From: Solirubrobacterales bacterium
GTDB lineage: Bacteria > Actinomycetota > Thermoleophilia > Solirubrobacterales > Solirubrobacteraceae
Direction: 5' to 3'
DNA: 7,298 nt
NCBI GenBank assembly: GCA_025964065.1
Contig: JAOPZO010000405.1
Span: 1-7,298 of the forward strand
In this document: in pieces, positions 1 to 7,298 of the stretch
Layout of the letters: each line of letters begins with the position of its first letter
Position numbering within the stretch: position 1 is the stretch's first letter
The notes under the pieces: model-generated
What the model saw: the letters and a program-made list of their open reading frames with translations, nothing else
Database searches by the model: none
What the model was told of the DNA's origin: nothing
Translations under genes and position numbers: made by a program

Positions 1-48
1 GCCGCGCGCGCCTGAGCCCGGCGGCGGGGGGCCGGCCGCGCGCATCGG

Positions 49-65
49 GACCAGGGATCCCGGTC
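49..65. repeat. Short near-palindrome in the region downstream of rpoC
   Basis: The 8-bp perfect palindrome GGGATCCC (54-61) is flanked by GACC (49-52) and GGTC (62-65), with one unpaired A at 53. It can fold alternatively as CGGGA (46-50) with TCCCG (58-62). It lies in the non-coding stretch past the rpoC hairpin. It could be a weak second hairpin, a protein-binding site or chance in GC-rich DNA. No known operator is recognised. The rest of 1-109 shows no supported gene. Confidence 0.25.
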
Positions 66-109
66 GGCACCTCCCGGCGGCCGACACCCGCGACGCGCCG
101 CCCGAACGA

Positions 110-138
110 CCGAGGGCCCGCGCAAGGCGGGCCCTCGG
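110..138 (-). terminator. Intrinsic-terminator-like hairpin after rpoC
   Basis: There is a perfect 12-bp inverted repeat: CCGAGGGCCCGC at 110-121 and its exact complement at 127-138, separated by the 5-base loop 122-126. It begins 21 bases beyond the rpoC stop codon, which is the usual place for a terminator. The stem is almost all G-C and would be very stable. On the minus strand the bases after the stem are TCGTTCGGG, so there is no proper U-tract. Such U-poor hairpins are common after genes in GC-rich Actinomycetota, but their efficiency varies. The stem is symmetric, so it could also act on transcripts arriving from the left on the plus strand. It may instead stabilise the mRNA 3' end. 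Confidence 0.75.
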
Positions 139-159
139 GACGTTCACCCTCGAGGGGAC

Positions 160-4455
<4,296 letters not shown>

Positions 4456-4457
4456 GC

Positions 4458-7298
<2,841 letters not shown>

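Noticed and set aside
4..43. Possible long stem between the GCGCGCG run (4-10) and CGCGCGC run (37-43)
   Set aside because: Alternating GC runs pair by chance in such GC-rich DNA; the loop is 26 bases and the arms are simple sequence.
1..45. Minus-strand ATG at 45-43 as the start of a downstream gene
   Set aside because: Only 15 codons are visible, they are Pro/Gly/Ala/Arg-rich, and no convincing ribosome-binding site precedes the ATG. It does not match the start of RpsL or any protein I recognise.

Overview
This window lies in the RNA polymerase core locus of a GC-rich bacterium. By eye about two-thirds of the bases are G or C, and codon third positions are strongly G/C. All coding is on the minus strand. 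Transcription therefore runs from the right edge of the window to the left: rpoB (beta subunit, 5' part cut off by the window edge) and then rpoC (beta' subunit, complete), followed by an intrinsic-terminator-like hairpin and about 110 bases with no supported gene.

The proteins look actinobacterial. I compared them from memory with the Mycobacterium and E. coli subunits. Both lack the large insertions found in E. coli (none in the beta' trigger loop, none in the later half of beta). Long stretches match actinobacterial RpoB and RpoC almost residue for residue. Several features differ from the mycobacterial type: about 80 to 90 extra residues in the N-terminal third of beta', threonine and serine at two rifampicin-region positions of beta, and long acidic tails on both subunits. 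This suggests a deep-branching Actinomycetota, possibly class Thermoleophilia (Solirubrobacterales-like). The class-level placement is inference.

Layout, left to right: 1-109, non-coding, with a small near-palindrome; 110-138, a perfect 12-bp stem hairpin just after the rpoC stop; 160-4455, rpoC on the minus strand; 4453-4466, the rpoB/rpoC junction, where the start of rpoC meets the stop of rpoB with a GAGG ribosome-binding site inside the end of rpoB; 4458-7298, rpoB on the minus strand, lacking its first ~280 codons by comparison with the mycobacterial subunit.

The two genes form one tightly coupled operon whose products join at the catalytic centre. Beta supplies the rifampicin pocket and the two conserved lysines near the active site. 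Beta' supplies the Mg-binding aspartate triad, the bridge helix, the trigger loop and two zinc sites. I found no mobile element, CRISPR array, RNA gene, riboswitch or undescribed system. The points worth a second look are lineage-specific insertions and tails within otherwise very conserved proteins.
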